The notes beneath the pieces are model-generated. The model saw only the letters and a list, made by a program, of their open reading frames with translations. It was not told the DNA's origin and did not search any database. Position numbers and translations under genes: made by a program. 64,000 nt of DNA from Vanilla planifolia. Lineage: Eukaryota; Streptophyta; Magnoliopsida; Asparagales; Orchidaceae. The stretch lies in the NCBI GenBank assembly GCA_023846275.1, contig CM043877.1, forward strand, positions 12,073,107 through 12,137,106, in the 5' to 3' direction. Positions within the stretch are counted from its first letter, which is position 1; every line of letters begins with the position of its first letter. Positions 34,441 to 47,903 of the stretch are shown here, one piece after another.

Positions 34441-37400
34441 TTTGTTTAGGTATGGCTTGTGATTAGTTTAGGATAATATTAGAATTAACATTAATTTTTT
34501 TTATTTTAGCTTAAAATTAGGATTTCATTTATGATTCGAATGAGATAAGATTATTATTAAGATAAGTTAAGACTACACTAAGTAAATGTTAGGATTATGT
34601 TAGTTTTAGGATTAAGATTAATCTTAGGTTAATGTTTAGTTTTTATTTACAAATTAATAAGGGTATGGCTAATATTATATTTAGATTTAAAATAATATTA
34701 ATATTAAGATTAAAATAAAGTCAAAGATTAGCTTAGGTTTTTAATTAAGAGAAGATAATATTGATACTAAGATTAGTTTTAAGGTAAAATGAAGATTAAG
34801 GTTTTCATAAGATTAGTTTATAATTAGTTAGATTAATAATATGATTAGTAGTAAGATAAGATTAATTTAACTTAGGATTTACTTTAAATTCATGATTAAA
34901 ATGAGCTATAGTTATGAATAGATATGTTAGTGCCTCACTTAAATTAAGGATTATATTAATCATTAAAATTTGATTTAGAATTTATTGAAGATTATATTAT
35001 ATTTATCCTTAATTCATAATAGATTAGGATTTGAATTAATTTTTAATAAGTTATATTAAGGTAGTATTAAGATTAAGACTATATTAGTTTAGCTTAAAAT
35101 TCAGTTTGTTTATAGTTAGAATAATCTAATATTAATACTAGGATAATAAAAGGTTAATTTGTTTAGGTTTAAGGCTAGGATAATAATAATGTTAAGTGTG
35201 ATCCTTGGGACTAAGAGGTAGTGAGTAAATATTAGTTAATTTTTTAGTAAGAAATCACTAGATAATAAATGGCTTATAGTGTCTTCCTTGACGGGGCTAT
35301 ATAGAGATGAATTATCATATAATGGCTATATAGAGATGAATTACGATATCGAGGTATCTTTTGAGGGCAAAACCCACTTGGGTCGGGAGGAGGGATCCAA
35401 GGGACATTATCTCAAAATAGTAAGGCCATGGTGTCACATTTAACACTAGATTTAACATTTTTCTTGTCTAATTAGTTATAGGATGAACCAAGCAAAATTT
35501 GATAGACTTGTAACACCTAAGATTGAAGATGATGGAGTTAATGTGGAGTGATATTTTAAGAGAAAATTTATTAGACAAAAATATTCATGATTATTATTTT
35601 GGCTGGTATAATGATAGATATTGAATAAACATAGGTTTTAGTTATAAATTAAATTAAGTTTATAATTATATAAAAATAACATTAGTAGAACTTCTATTCG
35701 ATTCATGATTATGTCAATATTAAAGTTATGATTAAGCTTGATTTATGATTAAATTATGAAGAGTTTATTATAAAAATGATTAAATTAAAGAATTATTTTA
35801 GATTTATGATTTGGTAAGGCTAAGTTTAGAGCTAGGCTTTAGTCTCGATTAAGTTGGTTTTTAATTTTAAAATTAGATTTAAGTGTGATTTGTGTTGGTT
35901 TAGAATGATGTTAAAATTAAAATTGAGATTTTTTTATTTTATCTTAGAATTAAGATTATTTAACATTTAAATGAGATAAGATAATGATTAAGACAAGTTA
36001 ACACTATAAAAGGTTAGGATTAAAACCATACTAGTTTTGAGATTATGATTAATATTAGGTTAATGATTTGTTCTTATTTATAATTAGATAAGGGTATCGT
36101 CAAAATTAATTTAGATTTAAGACTATGTTAATATTAATATTAGGATTAAAATAACGTGAAAGATTAGTTTAGATTTTTAGATAAGATACAAAAATATTGA
36201 TACTAAGATTAGATTTAAAATAAAATTATGATTAAGGTTTATATAAGATTAATTTATACTTTGCGTAATAATAGGATTATGATTAAAATTAAATTAATTT
36301 AGTTTATAGTTTACATTAAATTTATGATTAAGGTAGGCTAAAAATATAAATTAGTTATATTAGTTTCACATTTAAATTTAGTACTAGACTAATCATTAAA
36401 AATATGTATTATAATTTATTCATGATTATGTAATACTTAATATTAGTTCATAGTATGCTGGAATTTGGTCTAATTTTTAATAAATTATTTTAAGATAATA
36501 TTAAGATTAAGGTTATGTTAGTTTAGTTTAAGATTTAACTTATTTATTGTCAGAATAGTCTAATATTAATACTAAGATTGGTTAGAAACTAATTTTTTTT
36601 AGTTTAAGACTAGGATAATAACAATGTTTAATATGATCCTAAGGATTAAAGAGATTACCAATTAATGTTAGTTAATTTATTGAAAAAAAATACTAGATAA
36701 TGAGTGACTTATAATACACTTCTTGGTGGGCATGTATAAAAATGAATTATCTCATAATGGCTATTGAAAAAATCAATTTAGTGTTTATATAAGATGTTAT
36801 ATGGTTAATATATTGTAGTACCTTTAGTGAGAAAAACCCACTTAAGATTGAGAGGGACCCAAGGGACACTATCTTGACATAGTAAAATAATGATGTTACA
36901 TTTAACACTAGAGCCAACCATCTTATAGTGCAATTAGTTTAAGAATGAACCATGTAAAAGTTGATGGGCTTGTGATACCTGAGACTGACAATGATGCAAT
37001 TAATATTAAGTGATATTTTAAAATAAAAATCACTAGACAAAAATATTCATGGCTATAATTTGGCTAGTATAATGATAGGTGTTAGATGAACATAGTTTTT
37101 TGTTATAAATAAGGTTAGGTTTCTATTTACGTAATAAGAAAATTAGTATAGCTTGTATTGGATTCATGATTATGTTGCTATTAAAGTTGAGATTAGGCTT
37201 GATTTATAATTAGATTAGAAAATGTTATATAAAAGAAGAAAATAAAAAATTATTTTAAACTTATGATTAAGGCTAAGGTTAGGACTAGGATTTGATCTAG
37301 GTTGAGCTATTATTAATTTTAGAATTTTGTTTAAGTATGGTTTGTGATTAGTTTAAGACAATATTTAAATTAATATTAAGATTTTTTTTAATTTTAACTT

Positions 37401-39678
37401 AGAATTAAGATTCTATTTGTGATTCAAATGAGATAAGATTATGATTAAGATAAATTAAGACTATATGAGATAAAAGTTTAGGATTATATTCTTTTTAAAA
37501 TTAAGATTAATCTAAAGTTAATGATTAATTTTTATTTATAATTTGATAAGGGTATGACTAATAATATATTTAGATTTAAGGTAATATTAATATTAATGTT
37601 AGGATTAAAATAAAATTAAAGATTAGTTTAGATTTTTAATTAAAATGGGATAATATTGATTGTAAGATTAGATTTAAGGTCAGTTTGGGATTAAGTTTTA
37701 CATAACATTAGTTTATAATTAGTTTAAAGTAATAATAAAATTAAGATAAAGTTTAGTTCAATTTAGCTTAATATTTACATTAAATTTATGATTAAGATGG
37801 GCTATAATTATGAATTAGCTTAAATTTAAGACTAGACTAGTCTTTAAAATTTATTTTAGAATTGATTGAAGATTATATTATATTTATTATTAATTCAAAG
37901 TATATTAGGATTTTAATTAATTTTTAATAAGTTGTGTTGAGATAATTTTAAAATTAAGATTAGTTTAGTTTAGTTTAAGATTTAGTTTTTTATAGCTAGA
38001 ATAAGTTAAAAATTAATTTATTTAGGATTAAAACTATGATAATACTAATGTTAAGTGTAATCCTAAGGACTAAAGAGGTAACAAGGGAATGTTAAGTAAT
38101 TTCTTGAAAAAAAAATCACTAGACAATGATTGGCTTATAATGGGCTTCTTGATGGATATTTATAGAGATGAATTATCTCATAATGGCTATTAAAAAAATG
38201 AGTTTAGTTTTTATATTAGTTGTTATGATATTAAGATGTGAAGACACCTTTTGCGGGCAAGACCCACTTAAGTTTGGAGAGGGGGCCCAAGAGATACTAC
38301 TTTGACATAGTATGACCATGATGTCACATTCAAAACTAGAGCCAACCTTCTTGTAATCCAATTAGTTCAAGGATGAACCAAGCAAAAGTTAATGGCCTTG
38401 TGACACTTGAGAGAAAATTTTGAAGTTAATGTTGAGTAATATTCTAAAAAAATCAATAAACAAAAAGATTCGTGATTATAATTCGGATAGTATAATAATA
38501 GGTGTTAGCTGAACATATGTTTTGGCTATAAATTAGTTTATGTTTATAATTACGTAATAATAAAATTAGTAAAACTTTAATTCATGGTTACATTAATATT
38601 AAAGTTATGATTAATCTTGATTTATGATTAGATTAGTGAAATGTTATTATAAAAATGAATAAATTGAAAAAAAAAATTAGATTTATGATTATGTAAGGCT
38701 AAGATTAAAAATTATCTTTGGTATAGGTTGAGTTGGTATTAATTTTAGAATTAGGTTTAGGTATAGTTTGTGATTAGTTTAAGATAATTTTAGAATTAAC
38801 ATTAAGATTTTTTTATTTTAGCTTAGAATTAGGATTCCATTTATGATTTGAATGAGATAAGATTATGATTAAGATAAATTAAGATTACAATAAATAAGGA
38901 TTAAGACTATATTAGTTTTAATGTTATAATTAATATTCGATTAATGATTAGTTCTTGTTTATAATTAGATAACGGTATAGTCAATACTATATTTAGATTT
39001 AAGACTATGTTAATATTAATATAAGGATTAAAATAAAGTTAAATATTAATTTAGGGTTTTAATTAAGATAGGATAATATTGATACTAAGATTTGATTTAA
39101 GGTCAGGTTAGGATTAAGGTTTATGTAACATTAGTTTATGAATAATTTAGAGTAATAATAAAATTAGGATTAATATAATATTAATTTTTCTTGAGATTTA
39201 CATAAATTTTATGATTAAAATGGGTTAAAATTATAAATTACATATATTAGTGTTATGCTTAAATTTGAGATTAGATTAGTCATTAAAATTAGTATTATAA
39301 TTAATTGAAGATTATGTTATATTTAATATTAGTTCATAATAGGCTAGGATTTGGATTAATTTTTAATAAGTTGTGTTAAGATGATGTTAGTTTAGCTTAA
39401 GATTGAATTTGTTTATAATTAGAATAGTCTAATTTGAATATTAAGACAAGTTCGTGTTTAATGTTTTTAATTTTAAGGATTAGATAATAATAACGTTATG
39501 TGTGATCTTAGGGATTGAAGGGGTAACGAGTGAATGTTTATTTATTTCTTGAGAAAGAAATCACTAAAGAATGAGTGTTTTATAGTTGGCTTATTGGTGG
39601 GTATTTATATAAATGAATTATCTTATAATTGCTATTAAAAAAGTGATTTAGTATTTACAATAGATGTTATAGTGTTAA
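34430..39678. repeat. tandem array, about 1.43-kb unit, about 3.7 copies, strongly G-over-C skewed
   Basis: The landmark GTTTAGGTATGG and its variants recurs at 34444, 35876, 37329 and 38755 (steps of 1432, 1453 and 1426 bp). A second landmark, AACCCACTT within a G-rich block, recurs at 35371, 36835 and 38262. The body is made of short phrases such as AGATTAAGATTA and GATTAGTTTA. The plus strand is poor in C: by hand count 34561-34800 has about 39 G against 9 C and about 20 percent GC. No coding potential was seen. The fourth unit is broken by the solo LTR at 39679. Confidence 0.85.
39674..39678. repeat. target-site duplication of the solo LTR (left)
   Basis: GTTAA here matches GTTAA directly after the LTR at 42797-42801. 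Confidence 0.85.
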
Positions 39679-42600
39679 TGTTACACCCCATTTTTCCTAG
39701 GCTGATTTTTGGCATACAATTTTTTTTTTTTTTTTTGCATATAGACAGCTCAGATCGTCCCATACCAACCTGAGTAGCCTACGAAAACATAGGATATAAC
39801 ACATCATTACACACCTACTTCCCTTAACAATGTGGATCCCATCTCCCGGGTACACCGTCAAATCAGGTTCATGACTCCTGAATTAACAGATGGACTCGCG
39901 CAATGTTACTCCTACTAGACCCAATACTCCTAACCCCTACGGGTAGGAGAACCGGTCTATTAGAAGTCTGAACCCCCATGGTTAAGTTCCATAGTCATGT
40001 AATGACCTCACCATCAAACAAAAAGATATATAACATCCTCAGATAAAATATGGCACTCCACACACCATACTCCAAGACAATAAGGTAGGGTAGTAAATGG
40101 AAACTACATTACAAGAATAAGACCAAGTCCAACAAGTGCAATATTATCCAACCAGAAACATAAGTCAGAATTACCCTCACATAATACAAGACATAAAAAT
40201 AACAGTCTCACTGAATACATCCAACAGCAACAATCAACTAATCGGAATATCTCAAAAATCACAGATCAGATCTGCTCCACTAGTCTACTGATCACGATCC
40301 CACCTAAAGCTGGGTGGCGTCAAGTCTGCCGAGCCACTGAAATATACAATACAGGAATGAGCTACGCCCAGTAGGAAAGACAGCTAGTAAAACTCACATG
40401 CAAGAGAAGGATAATAGCAAAAATATAGGAATACAGCATAACAATGTATGGTGGATAGGCACTCTCAGTTCCAGACTCTGACCATCCACAGTCACCCCCA
40501 GTCACAACAGAGTAGCTCTCCTCTGTGCTCCCAGGTAGCATGCCAGCGGGACACGCCCATCTCTGCGCACGCATGGCGCCTAGCACCCGACACCGCAGCG
40601 TCTCTCGTCAATCAATCTTCTGGAGACTATAGACAAACCCGTCACATAGATCTCTAGCCAACGTGAGACACCCTGGCTAGCCACGGCGAGTCACCCCTGC
40701 CGCTGCCACTCTCAGGCGCGCAGGCCTACACTCGTGGACCAGAAGAGGTCGACTCAGCCACCGTCCCAAGGAGTCCTCTACCAACAACTTCCATAGAAGC
40801 TCACGCCCCTACAGTCATTGTCAATCTCTAACTCCAAGATTCGGCAACATGTGTCCAGGTACGACAAGGCGCATACCAATCCACATGTATACTGTGGAAG
40901 CTAAGTCTGAACCGCACAGTTACCTACCACAACTACCCTAAAACATCATATAGGGTCTATAGTAGTCCGATCCAGTATGCCAATCCATAAAATATGCCAA
41001 CACTGAGTAAACTGACTCAATCCATGTCAATGCCATCCAAGTAACATAAACTGTATCGAAATTCTGACTATTCTGGTAACACTTACCCAAGTGTCACACT
41101 TCCTTCCAACTGATCCAGCTGTACTGAATTTATGGATAATTTCCAACAGTAACTTTCAACTTGTCTATGTGATTTCCCTAAATCACATTTTTCTCGTTTC
41201 AGGAAATTTTAAATTTCAACTTCAATTTCCGTCTTTATCCATTTTTCGAAATTCGGAATAGTTTCCGAATTTAAATTCCACATATATCCTTTTTCCAAAA
41301 ATTCAGATTAATTTCCGAATTAAATTTTTCGCTTATCCTTTTTATTTCCGAAAATTCGGATTAATAATAAATTTCCGAATTTTCCTTCTGCTTCTCTCTC
41401 CTCCGCGCCGCGCCGTTCGTTCGCGCCGACTCCCGCTGAACCGGTTTTCGCTGCCGGTTCGGCTTTCGCGCCGTTCGTCCGCGCCGAATCCCACTGAACC
41501 GGTTTTCGCTGCCGGTTCGGAACTCTCGCGCTGAACCGCGACACCGCCGAACCAATTTCTTATTAATCCGTTAATTGGATTATTTTAATTACTAATAAAA
41601 TAGCGTAAATACCATTAATTACTTAATTAAATTTGTAATTATCTAAACCCTTCTCCTTCCTCGGTCCGATGCCCGCGAAACCCTAGCCGACGCAATCGCC
41701 GACCAAATCAAATTCTTCCGCCGATTTCCGGCGACCGCGAACAAGGAGAAACAAAATTCTATGTTCGTACTATCCTAATGTTTCAATAATGTCACTAATT
41801 TCTAAGGATTCAATTAAAATTTTCCACCAAAGGAGTTTCATCCGATCCCCAATTTGACAATTTACGAAATTAAACAATTCCAGCATACGATACTACCTTA
41901 ACATGAATAAAGCACATAATCATTCAACACATGCTTGGTAAAATTCCCGAATTCGGCGGGTATAATTTTCCGAAACCCTAAAACCTAACATGCTAAAATT
42001 ATAATACTGCAATGCATTTCCGACTTCAAAATTTCAATCACATGCTCAGATAGACATTAACAAAATATTCCATGCTTTAATTTTGCTAAATAACTAATTT
42101 AATTTCTGAATTTCCTACCTTTCTTCTCCGGCGACGGTGGCGACGGTGAAGTTCGCACGCGACCAACCGCTGCTCCTCGCCGCACGAAACCGGTACCAAT
42201 CGATTCTCCTCGATCACGCGAACCTCCAGGTATAAAAAGCCCCTTGAAAGGCTGCCGGAAAATATCGCCGTCCGCCGCGAATGCCTCGTCTCCGGCCGCC
42301 GTTCGAAACCCTAAGGGTCGAAACGGTTCGGGTTAAATACCCCGCTTAAACCGGTAATAACCCGTTAACGACCCATTAAGTGCCGGTTGACCTGCCAAAA
42401 CGCCGTTTAACCTTCGATCAGCCGGTTAATCTCCACCGCTGATCTCGTCCGTCCGATCCGCTTATCCGCGGCTTATCCAAACGCACGCGCAAACGCACTC
42501 GGCGAACCGCCCCCGCCTTCGCTGAACCGCTCCGGTCCGGTTCACGCGGGGTAAAAACCAATTTTTCCGGTTTTAAAAGAAAATCTAATTAATAGATTTT

Positions 42601-42796
42601 CGAATTTCCAAAAATCCAATTAAACAAGGAAAATTACTTAAAAATTCCTCGGTGCTCTGAAAAATCCCCAGAAAATTTCAGAAATTCTAATAGCCTCCAA
42701 TTGAGCTCCTGGCTCATCCTACTGTCGATCTGAAATCATCCAAGCCAAAAATTAATTTATTAAAGATTAACATAAAAATTTTTACTGGGTATAACA
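39679..42796. mobile_element. solo LTR, 3118 bp, probably Ty3-gypsy
   Basis: The element begins TGTTACACCCC and ends GGGTATAACA, giving TG...CA ends with a short imperfect inverted repeat (TGTTAYACCC). A perfect 5-bp GTTAA duplication flanks it. Its base composition is much richer in GC than the host array. It has no internal pol domain and no second LTR, so it is a solo LTR left by recombination between the two LTRs. LTRs of about 3 kb occur in plant Ty3-gypsy groups such as Tekay/Del. Orientation is uncertain; TATAAAAAGC at 42231 favours plus. ORFs inside have no known domain. Confidence 0.85.
42231..42240 (+). promoter_or_regulatory. candidate LTR TATA box
   Basis: TATAAAAAGC lies in GC-rich sequence about 565 bp before the LTR end, a position that would suit the U3/R boundary if the LTR reads on the plus strand. 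Confidence 0.45.
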
Positions 42797-42801
42797 GTTA
42801 A
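42797..42801. repeat. target-site duplication of the solo LTR (right)
   Basis: GTTAA repeats 39674-39678. Joining the flanks restores a sequence that resembles the matching position of the previous 1.43-kb unit near 38230. Confidence 0.85.
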
Positions 42802-43850
42802 GATACTAGGGAAATTAATCATCTATATGAAACATGTTGTAAAAGTGGTTTTTGTTGATTTTAGGCTTACCGTGGGATTTCACATATTTTTTATTCCATA
42901 AAGATTTACTTACAGTTTACTTTTCAAACTTTTCTTAATTTGAGAAACAAGTTACTATTTATTAACATGTCATTAAAGAATGCTTGTAATTCCCTTATAA
43001 TGGTAAGACATTAGGTTGGAATAATGGAAAGTATGTACTTTCCTATTGTGTTTTCTTTAAGAAGGATATGGTTAAGAATCTACTAGTACAATAGCAATGA
43101 ATATAGATTCTCAGTTGTGAGTGGTCATTCTACTTATTTGAAGTTCATCTAGCTGAAGGATTGCTATTTAGAAGCATAAGCATGCATCTATTGACACGAT
43201 GAACGCAATGAGGATCAAACTCATAGCTAAATCTTTTGGCTCTTTAATTCTTACAAACAATAGCGTTTGGTAAAATTTTTAAAGGCTTTTAATAATTAGA
43301 AGTTACTATAATCTTTTACTTTTTTTTGCCCAAATATGGAGAAATAATATAATTTGATAGAAGAAAACCATTGAATATGAATTAAAACAAGTACAATTAA
43401 TTATTGATTGATAAATTTGCAAATTTTTTTTGTTACGAAATACCTATGATGGAGATAAACATTCAAGTCTAGAATGCTAAGCATATCCTTATGATTAATT
43501 ATATATAAATAGGTTAATTATCCTTGAAGCCTTTGAGTAGAATATAGCTCTTTAATGGTTTAGAATATTTTATCAATTTAGAGTATGATTATGCATTTTT
43601 ATTTATTTACCTATTGTGGCAAAAATTGCTGTGTCACAGAAACTCTCATCCCAAGCAATTACAATTATAGAATTATATCATCAACAAAATTAGGCATGAT
43701 TCTTTCGAATAGTTGTCTTATCTTCTATAGAAATAATATTTGAGGCTTTTAAACCTCTAATTAAGTATTATAATTTTGATTTTTTTCTTAATCTCTTAGT
43801 TTTTGGATTTCTTTTTTATGGTACTTTAAAAATAATTGACATGAAATCAG
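42802..43850. other. AT-rich intergenic sequence, nothing recognised
   Basis: No motif or repeat was identified in this stretch. Confidence 0.5.
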
Positions 43851-43859
43851 TTTGCTTTT

Positions 43860-44380
43860 GCTATTTTTGGTGATAATTTCTAATTGTTTTCAGTTGATAA
43901 TTATTGATGGAATTTTAATGAATGATTTATTGATATATATATATATATTATAAATTAAAACACAAACAAAATCTAAGAGAAGTTATATTTATTTGAATTC
44001 TAAAATTTGGAGAAAATAAGGGTTCTAAGAGAATAAAATTATTTAAACTACAAAAATGAAGCATATGGCGAGAAAGAAAGAAAAAAGGGTCATTGTAGAC
44101 TCGCCACTATTAGTATGTTGTTTTTGGTTTATGTCCAAAGATGAAGAGATTAATATAGTTAAATAGCTATGCTCGACTTATGAGTTGTGGTTTGTATATA
44201 ATATGATGTGATGTTAGAAAGAGATAAAATAAGATAATGACATTGTATGAAGACGAGATAATAGTCATATGAAAATTCTAAGCCTTTTGCAAATTAAAAA
44301 ATATAATAAGCATAAGAAATAATACAAAAGGAATGATTAAATGATTATGATAAAAATAAATACTATATTACTATAGAAAT
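43860..44380. repeat. diverged direct repeat, left copy (partner at 46320-46800)
   Basis: The copies share, in order, GTTTTCAGTTGATA/GTTTTTAGTTGATA, GAGAAAGAAAGAAAAAA, GATTAATATAG(T/C)TAAATAG, AAAGAGATAA(A/G)ATAAGATA and ATGATTAAATGATTATGATA-like. The distance is about 2.45 kb. They may be LTRs of a lost element or an old duplication. Confidence 0.75.
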
Positions 44381-45189
44381 ATGATATGCTTATTTGCATT
44401 TTATGTAAGACAACTCTTGATATTTTTTATTCATGTGAGATATGATTATACATGTTTTTTTATTGATTTTATGATTACATTACCAAAGTCATTAATTTAT
44501 ATTGATATATAAAAGTATATATAGAAATTCACATATTGAGTTTTGAAAAATTAATTTTTTACTTATATTACAAGTCATGTTATAAAGTTAAAAAAAGATA
44601 ATAATTAGAGTAATACGTGAGTTGTTGTTTATACTTTTGGGAGTCATGTTGTATGGATATCGTAACCTTGCATATTATGGAGTTTTATCTTAGAAATATC
44701 ATTTATATTATGGTGTACGTATGTCTATGCTTTTTTGCTATTTTTCTTTTATTGTGAGATAATTTTATTTAATTTTGTTAAAGAATTTTGAAAAAAAAAT
44801 TTATAGTAGAATTTTGTATTATCCTTGCATGACTAGATTGCTTGTGTCATTTGGCATACTATTGTAATCTAATTTATTCTAATTATTTGTTACTATTTTG
44901 TTATCATGTAAAGAGGATAAGGAACATGATAGTGTGGTATCCAAGTATAAGGCTGAAGGAATAATCGATTCTAGAACAAAGACAACTATAAGACATTCAC
45001 ATGACGTACCTATGTATATTTATTTGTGCTTCTATTTAAATTTGTGAATATTCATATGTAAAAATATTTGATATGAGATGAAAGAGCAAAAAGAGATTTT
45101 GATAAATTTAAGTCTAGAAAAGTAAATAAAGAAAAGAAGATGAAGAGGAATTAAATAAAGAAAATTATTTGATATAGTTTTCATCAAAA

Positions 45190-45475
45190 TCTTTACTTTA
45201 TTAAATACAATCATCCATTAGCTATAGAGAAATGTGTTAAAAAAATAATAAAATTTTGATAGTATGGTATTACATCTTTATTTTTTATCACAAAACTCAA
45301 TTTCATTTCTAATTGAATTGTGTTATGATACCACAAATGTAAACTTGATATCATGCTATGAAAATAAGCTTTATAACTCAATGCATCAACTACAACATTA
45401 GTTTTGCCTAGAAGATAAACAATCTCTATGTCATAATCTTTAAGTTTCAATCATCTTTGTTATCTTAAATTTATA
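45190..45475 (-). pseudogene. Ty3-gypsy RNase H end, degraded, minus strand
   Basis: On the minus strand, LKLKDYDIEIVYLLGKTNVV (45393-45452) followed by VDALSYKAY matches the LLKDYDxEIxYHPGKANVVADALSRK block at the end of gypsy RNase H. Downstream similarity is weak. It lies between the two direct repeats at 43860 and 46320. Confidence 0.85.
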
Positions 45476-46319
45476 TTTTTTTATGTGAAAATATATTTAA
45501 AACATTAGTGATTAATAAACAGGTGACTTTGTCACAATATTACATTTTTTATACTAGTGGTTAGTGAGCTATCGTGTTGATACATGGCATAGTGTGAATG
45601 GCTAATGACCATTAGTCACATGAATGAGATTTTTTTGTCTTGATCAAGGTGCTAGCTATTAAGCTACATTATTAAGCTTTATTACAAAAGAATTTATTCA
45701 AGTGAAATATAGAAAAGAAAAGAACATATGTGTATATAAAAATCTCAAATAATCAAATAATAAATAAGATTTCAATTATAACTAAATAAATTAAAAAGAG
45801 GATACTGATTAAATATCCCAAGAGAGAGTAGAAGAAATAGCATAACCATTATATGATTTATTTAGTTAAGAGAAAATAAATGTCATTAAAAAAGATTATG
45901 TTAAAATAAAGAAAATAAAATGATTTGAAATTACTTGTACATGCTATTGATTCGTATATAAAATATATTTTTACTTCATGTTATTTTGCTCAAGTTGTAG
46001 TTTGTGTTTTGATTTAGTTGTTACTTGTATTATTATATTATTACTTTGTTATAGTAGCTTAAATTGTGTTACATATATATATATATATTATATTTTACCT
46101 GTTGAGTTTGTGATAGTTGACTCAATCTAATGTGATATTAATATTATAAGTACAATGGAAACACAATATTAAAGACAATAATAAGCATAATTATTGAATA
46201 ATCTTAAAAATGTTAAAGATTTGAGATAAATAGTTATGTAATCATGAATTAAGAGACTATGGAACATTTATTTTATAAAAAAAATTTAAGTTGTGATAAA
46301 ATGTGGTTGTGCATAGAAG

Positions 46320-46800
46320 TTCAGGTAATAGTTTGTTATTGTTTTTAGTTGATAGTTGTTAATATAAATCACGTGAATGAAAAAAAAAAAAAAAGATTAG
46401 AGAGATTATATAAGTTTGAATTCTCAATTTTGAGAAAAAACTAAAGACTTCATGAAAATGGAACGATTTAAATTAGAAAAACAAAATGTGCAGTAAGAAA
46501 GAAAGAAAAAATGATCGTCATAGACCTTCAACCATTAATACTTTGTATTTCGCTTACGCCCACAGATGAATTGATTAATATAGCTAAATAGTTATGATAC
46601 GTTTATAAGTTATGATTTTTATATTATATGATGTGGTGCTAAAAAGAGATAAGATAAGATATTAATATTATATAAGTTAAGATGATAATCATCTGAAAAT
46701 TTTATACCTTTATAAATGAAAAAATATAATAGATATAAAAAATGATACAAAAGAAACGATTAAAAGATTATGATAAAAAAAATCTATTTTGATTAATTTT
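46320..46800. repeat. diverged direct repeat, right copy (partner at 43860-44380)
   Basis: See the left copy. Differences are scattered substitutions and small indels along the whole length, so the pair is old. Confidence 0.75.
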
Positions 46801-47321
46801 TTTTCAAAAAGCTAAATATCTTTTTAATAAAAGAAATAGAATTTTTGCAAAAACATATTTTTTAAAAGTTTAATATCTTTGCCATTGAATTTTTATTGAA
46901 AAACGATTTTAAAGCTTATTTTGAAAACAGTGTTTTAGGTTTTACTTGTGAATAATTTGTATATTTCGGAAAATCTTTAAAAAACTGATTTCTTTTTTTT
47001 TTTTGAAATAATCATAAAGTTTTTTTGAAAATAAAATAAAAAATTAATAAATATTTATTAGATGATTTGAAAGCAGAGTCATATTATTTTTGCTTGTTTA
47101 TTCATTGTTTGGTAACCTGGCGTTGCTGTACTTTTTCGCTGCTGAGTAGGCAAACAGTTCATTTCTCCTTAATATCGTCCAACTAAAATACTATCTTATA
47201 TTTTTTTTTGTAACAAGTTGATATAAAAAATCAAGATATTCTCTGATGTCAACTTAGAAATAAAAATAAATAAGATTATGTTTGATATTATTGTTTGGAT
47301 ACAAATTTTTTTAATTTATTT

Positions 47322-47328
47322 TATAAAG
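47322..47328 (+). promoter_or_regulatory. possible TATA box of the ORP gene
   Basis: TATAAAG lies 576 bp upstream of the start codon, just before the composition changes from AT-rich to mixed. A long 5' UTR, or a UTR intron, would be needed. Confidence 0.25.
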
Positions 47329-47903
47329 TTGTAATTCATTCTGAATAAATGCTCTGTAGAATCATAACCATGCAATGACAAACGTTCGGGATCTATTTGC
47401 ATGGTAGCAGATGCTGAGATGAGATCAGCGATCACATCATCGGTCCACTCAGTTAACGCAACGTATGATCTTCTTCCGCAGTCTCTAACAATTTCACTGT
47501 TCGGTGAAATGACCAGACAGGGGATTCAGAGGAAGTGTTCTCGCTTTCTTTTGTTTGCAGTCCCTTCAGTCTTGCCGACTGCCTCGCTGCTTCACTGCGT
47601 CGCCGATCAGCGAATTTAATGGATCAGTTGCGGGTCCGCGCTACTCTGCATAGGCCTTTAATTGTTGCAAGCTTTGGCAACATAAACAGCTGCTTTTGAG
47701 ATCACTCATTCCACTTTTACCTCTGGCATTCCCAGATCCGTTCAGTCGAGGTCGGGATTCGGCGCCATTCCCGGCGATCACTGTCTGAACTTGGTTAGGG
47801 TTCTCTTGGATGAACAATGTGGGAGTAGTGCACGAGTTTTGATCTCTCATCGAACTATTCTATTGACTGTTTCCTGCTTTCGGTGGCCGTTTTTTTTGGG
47901 ACG

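Noticed and set aside
41320..41555. Two overlapping Arg/Ala-rich minus-strand frames
   Set aside because: They lie inside the GC-rich solo LTR and come from short internal repeats (GAACCGG...CGCCG); no protein motif was seen.
39679..42796. DNA transposon with terminal inverted repeats
   Set aside because: The inverted similarity covers only about 10 bp and the ends are TG...CA with a 5-bp duplication, which is the LTR pattern; no transposase was seen.
47883..47903. In-frame extension of the ORP exon upstream to a GTG at 47883
   Set aside because: Eukaryotic translation would use the ATG at 47904, which gives the conserved ORP1 N-terminus; the upstream residues are 5' UTR.
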